Shown here one piece after another: positions 63,327 through 64,000 of a stretch of 64,000 nt of DNA. A program made the position numbers and the translations under genes. Below the pieces are notes generated by a model. That model did no database searches and was not told the origin of the DNA. It was given only the letters and a program-made list of their open reading frames with translations. The DNA is from Brasilonema sp. CT11. GTDB lineage: Bacteria > Cyanobacteriota > Cyanobacteriia > Cyanobacteriales > Nostocaceae. Every line of letters begins with the position of its first letter. Position 1 is the first letter of the stretch. The DNA is taken from positions 34,129 through 98,128 of the forward strand of contig NZ_JABXYX010000022.1 of NCBI RefSeq assembly GCF_017982655.1, given 5' to 3'.

Positions 63327-63756
63327 GTGTTACTTTCTTGCCCTAGTTTTAATGAAATCCGAGTTTATAGTGCAGAACAAGTTTTGCTTGAGTACAAACA
63401 GCAACAATCCTCAGAGCGTGGGTTTCGATTTTTAAAAGACCCTTTGTTTTTCACATCAAGCGTTTTTGTCAAGTCTCCTGAGCGAGTAGCGGCACTGGCT
63501 TTGCTCATGGGTTGGGCAAACCCTCGACAAGGATGGACAACCCTTGTATTTTTGCGGCTTCCAATTAACTAGTTTGATTCAAATTTTTTGGTTTAGCCGC
63601 AAAAATACATCCAGATCTCGGGTTTTACGAGTAGACATTGTTGTCGGGTTGTCCATCCTTGTCTATGAAAAATGAAGCGGCTTGTCTTTTCTGGTCTACA
63701 GCTTGGGGCCAAGACAGTTACGTAAAGCCTTGGTAGAGCAGGGCGAACGCATCTAA
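63327..63756 (+). pseudogene. IS1634-like transposase C-terminal relic, split by a fold-back insertion
   Basis: 5' piece: LLEYKQQQSSERGFRFLKDP, LFFTSSVFVKSPERVAALAL and LMG, the conserved C-terminal block of IS1634-type (IS4 superfamily) transposases. 3' piece, from about 63679: LSFLVYSLGPRQLRKALVEQ and GERI, then a stop at 63754. The two halves join exactly if the insertion at 63510-63678 is removed. The N-terminus is absent, so this is a dead element. Confidence 0.65.
63510..63678. mobile_element. Fold-back element inserted in transposase relic
   Basis: About 169 bases with nested perfect inverted repeats: an 18-bp pair (63526-63543 and 63646-63663, GACAAGGATGGACAACCC) and an inner 14-bp pair (63546-63559 and 63595-63608, GTATTTTTGCGGCT). 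It interrupts the IS1634-like frame, and so is younger than that IS. No coding capacity. Confidence 0.65.
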
Positions 63757-63942
63757 ATAGAACTTGACAAAAAAAGAAAAGTATGGGTAAAGAAAAAAGG
63801 TGGCGATGGTTGTGCTGATGATTCCACACTGGCTGCGATCACATCGAATGTCAGTGTCTCCTTTTACAGAACACTATAGAACCCATTTGACATCTTTTAC
63901 AGTGTTGAAGTAAAGTTACGGCAAAAGCCTTATCCAGCAACC

Positions 63943-64000
63943 ATGCCATACTCCAGCAGCCTAACAGACGAAGAGTGGGAAATTCTTGAACCTCTACTGT
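63943..64000 (+). CDS. IS5-family transposase, N-terminus (cut by window end)
   Basis: Frame opens at ATG 63943 and reads MPYSSSLTDEEWEILEPLL to the window edge. This is the standard N-terminus of IS5/IS1031-type transposases (DUF4096 region). Whether the gene is complete cannot be judged. It adds to the cluster of mobile elements bordering the 3' end of the biosynthetic locus. Confidence 0.7.
   Translation, partial: MPYSSSLTDEEWEILEPLL

Noticed and set aside
63738..63760. AGGGCGAACGCATCT as an IS left end similar to the repeat at 61701
   Set aside because: It reads in frame as EQGERI, part of the IS1634-like transposase homology.

Overview
This window is chromosomal DNA from a filamentous, probably heterocystous (Nostoc-like) cyanobacterium. 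The basis is frequent GCGATCGC (HIP1-type) octamers, a 7-bp tandem repeat (STRR-like), cyanobacterial forms of S14, Aat and DUF3598, pentapeptide repeats, and STAND-type conflict genes with effector-associated (EAD) and GUN4 modules.

Left part (1-15.8 kb): 3' end of endonuclease III, an IS200/IS605-like scar, rpsN, aat, a PIN-domain toxin-like pair, then a minus-strand conflict operon of three intact genes: a VMAP-type protein with an EAD-like N-terminus, a MoxR AAA+ ATPase, and a 1039-residue vWA-like protein that also carries EVE and GUN4 domains. A frameshifted small gene precedes the operon and an orphan EAD fragment (48 codons) follows it. Next come a membrane pentapeptide-repeat protein, a DUF3598 protein, a disordered small protein, peptide deformylase, a small membrane protein and an AhpD-like protein. 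About 1.4 kb of transposase debris and palindromes then leads into the main locus.

Right part (15.8-63.3 kb): a co-directional lipopeptide biosynthesis cluster. Order: fatty-acyl-AMP ligase, ACP, AurF/CylC-like dimetal enzyme (candidate fatty-acyl halogenase or oxygenase), KS-AT-ACP-aminotransferase-C-A-PCP, KS-AT-KR-ACP, C-A-PCP-C-A-PCP, PhyH dioxygenase, CmlA-like diiron hydroxylase, C-A-PCP-C-A-PCP, KS-AT(dead)-KR-ACP-TE, MFS exporter, MbtH, then a hydroxymalonyl-ACP-type extender set (3-hydroxyacyl dehydrogenase, ACP, acyl-ACP dehydrogenase, FkbH) and two KS-less acyltransferase proteins. Adenylation codes read by eye suggest Ser, Asn, an unassigned residue, Val-like and Gly. The inferred product is a cyclic or linear lipopeptide built on a possibly halogenated beta-amino fatty acid, with hydroxylated residues and a final polyketide unit.

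The most distinctive point is that the last PKS module has an acyltransferase that has lost its GQGSQ motif and about 75 residues including the catalytic histidine. Downstream lie two free-standing AT proteins and a hydroxymalonyl-ACP pathway without an O-methyltransferase. Together they suggest trans-loading of an unusual extender by ATs derived from cis-AT modules. The cluster also contains relics of lost NRPS ends, strong internal gene-conversion tracts, MITE-like elements, and IS debris at both edges.
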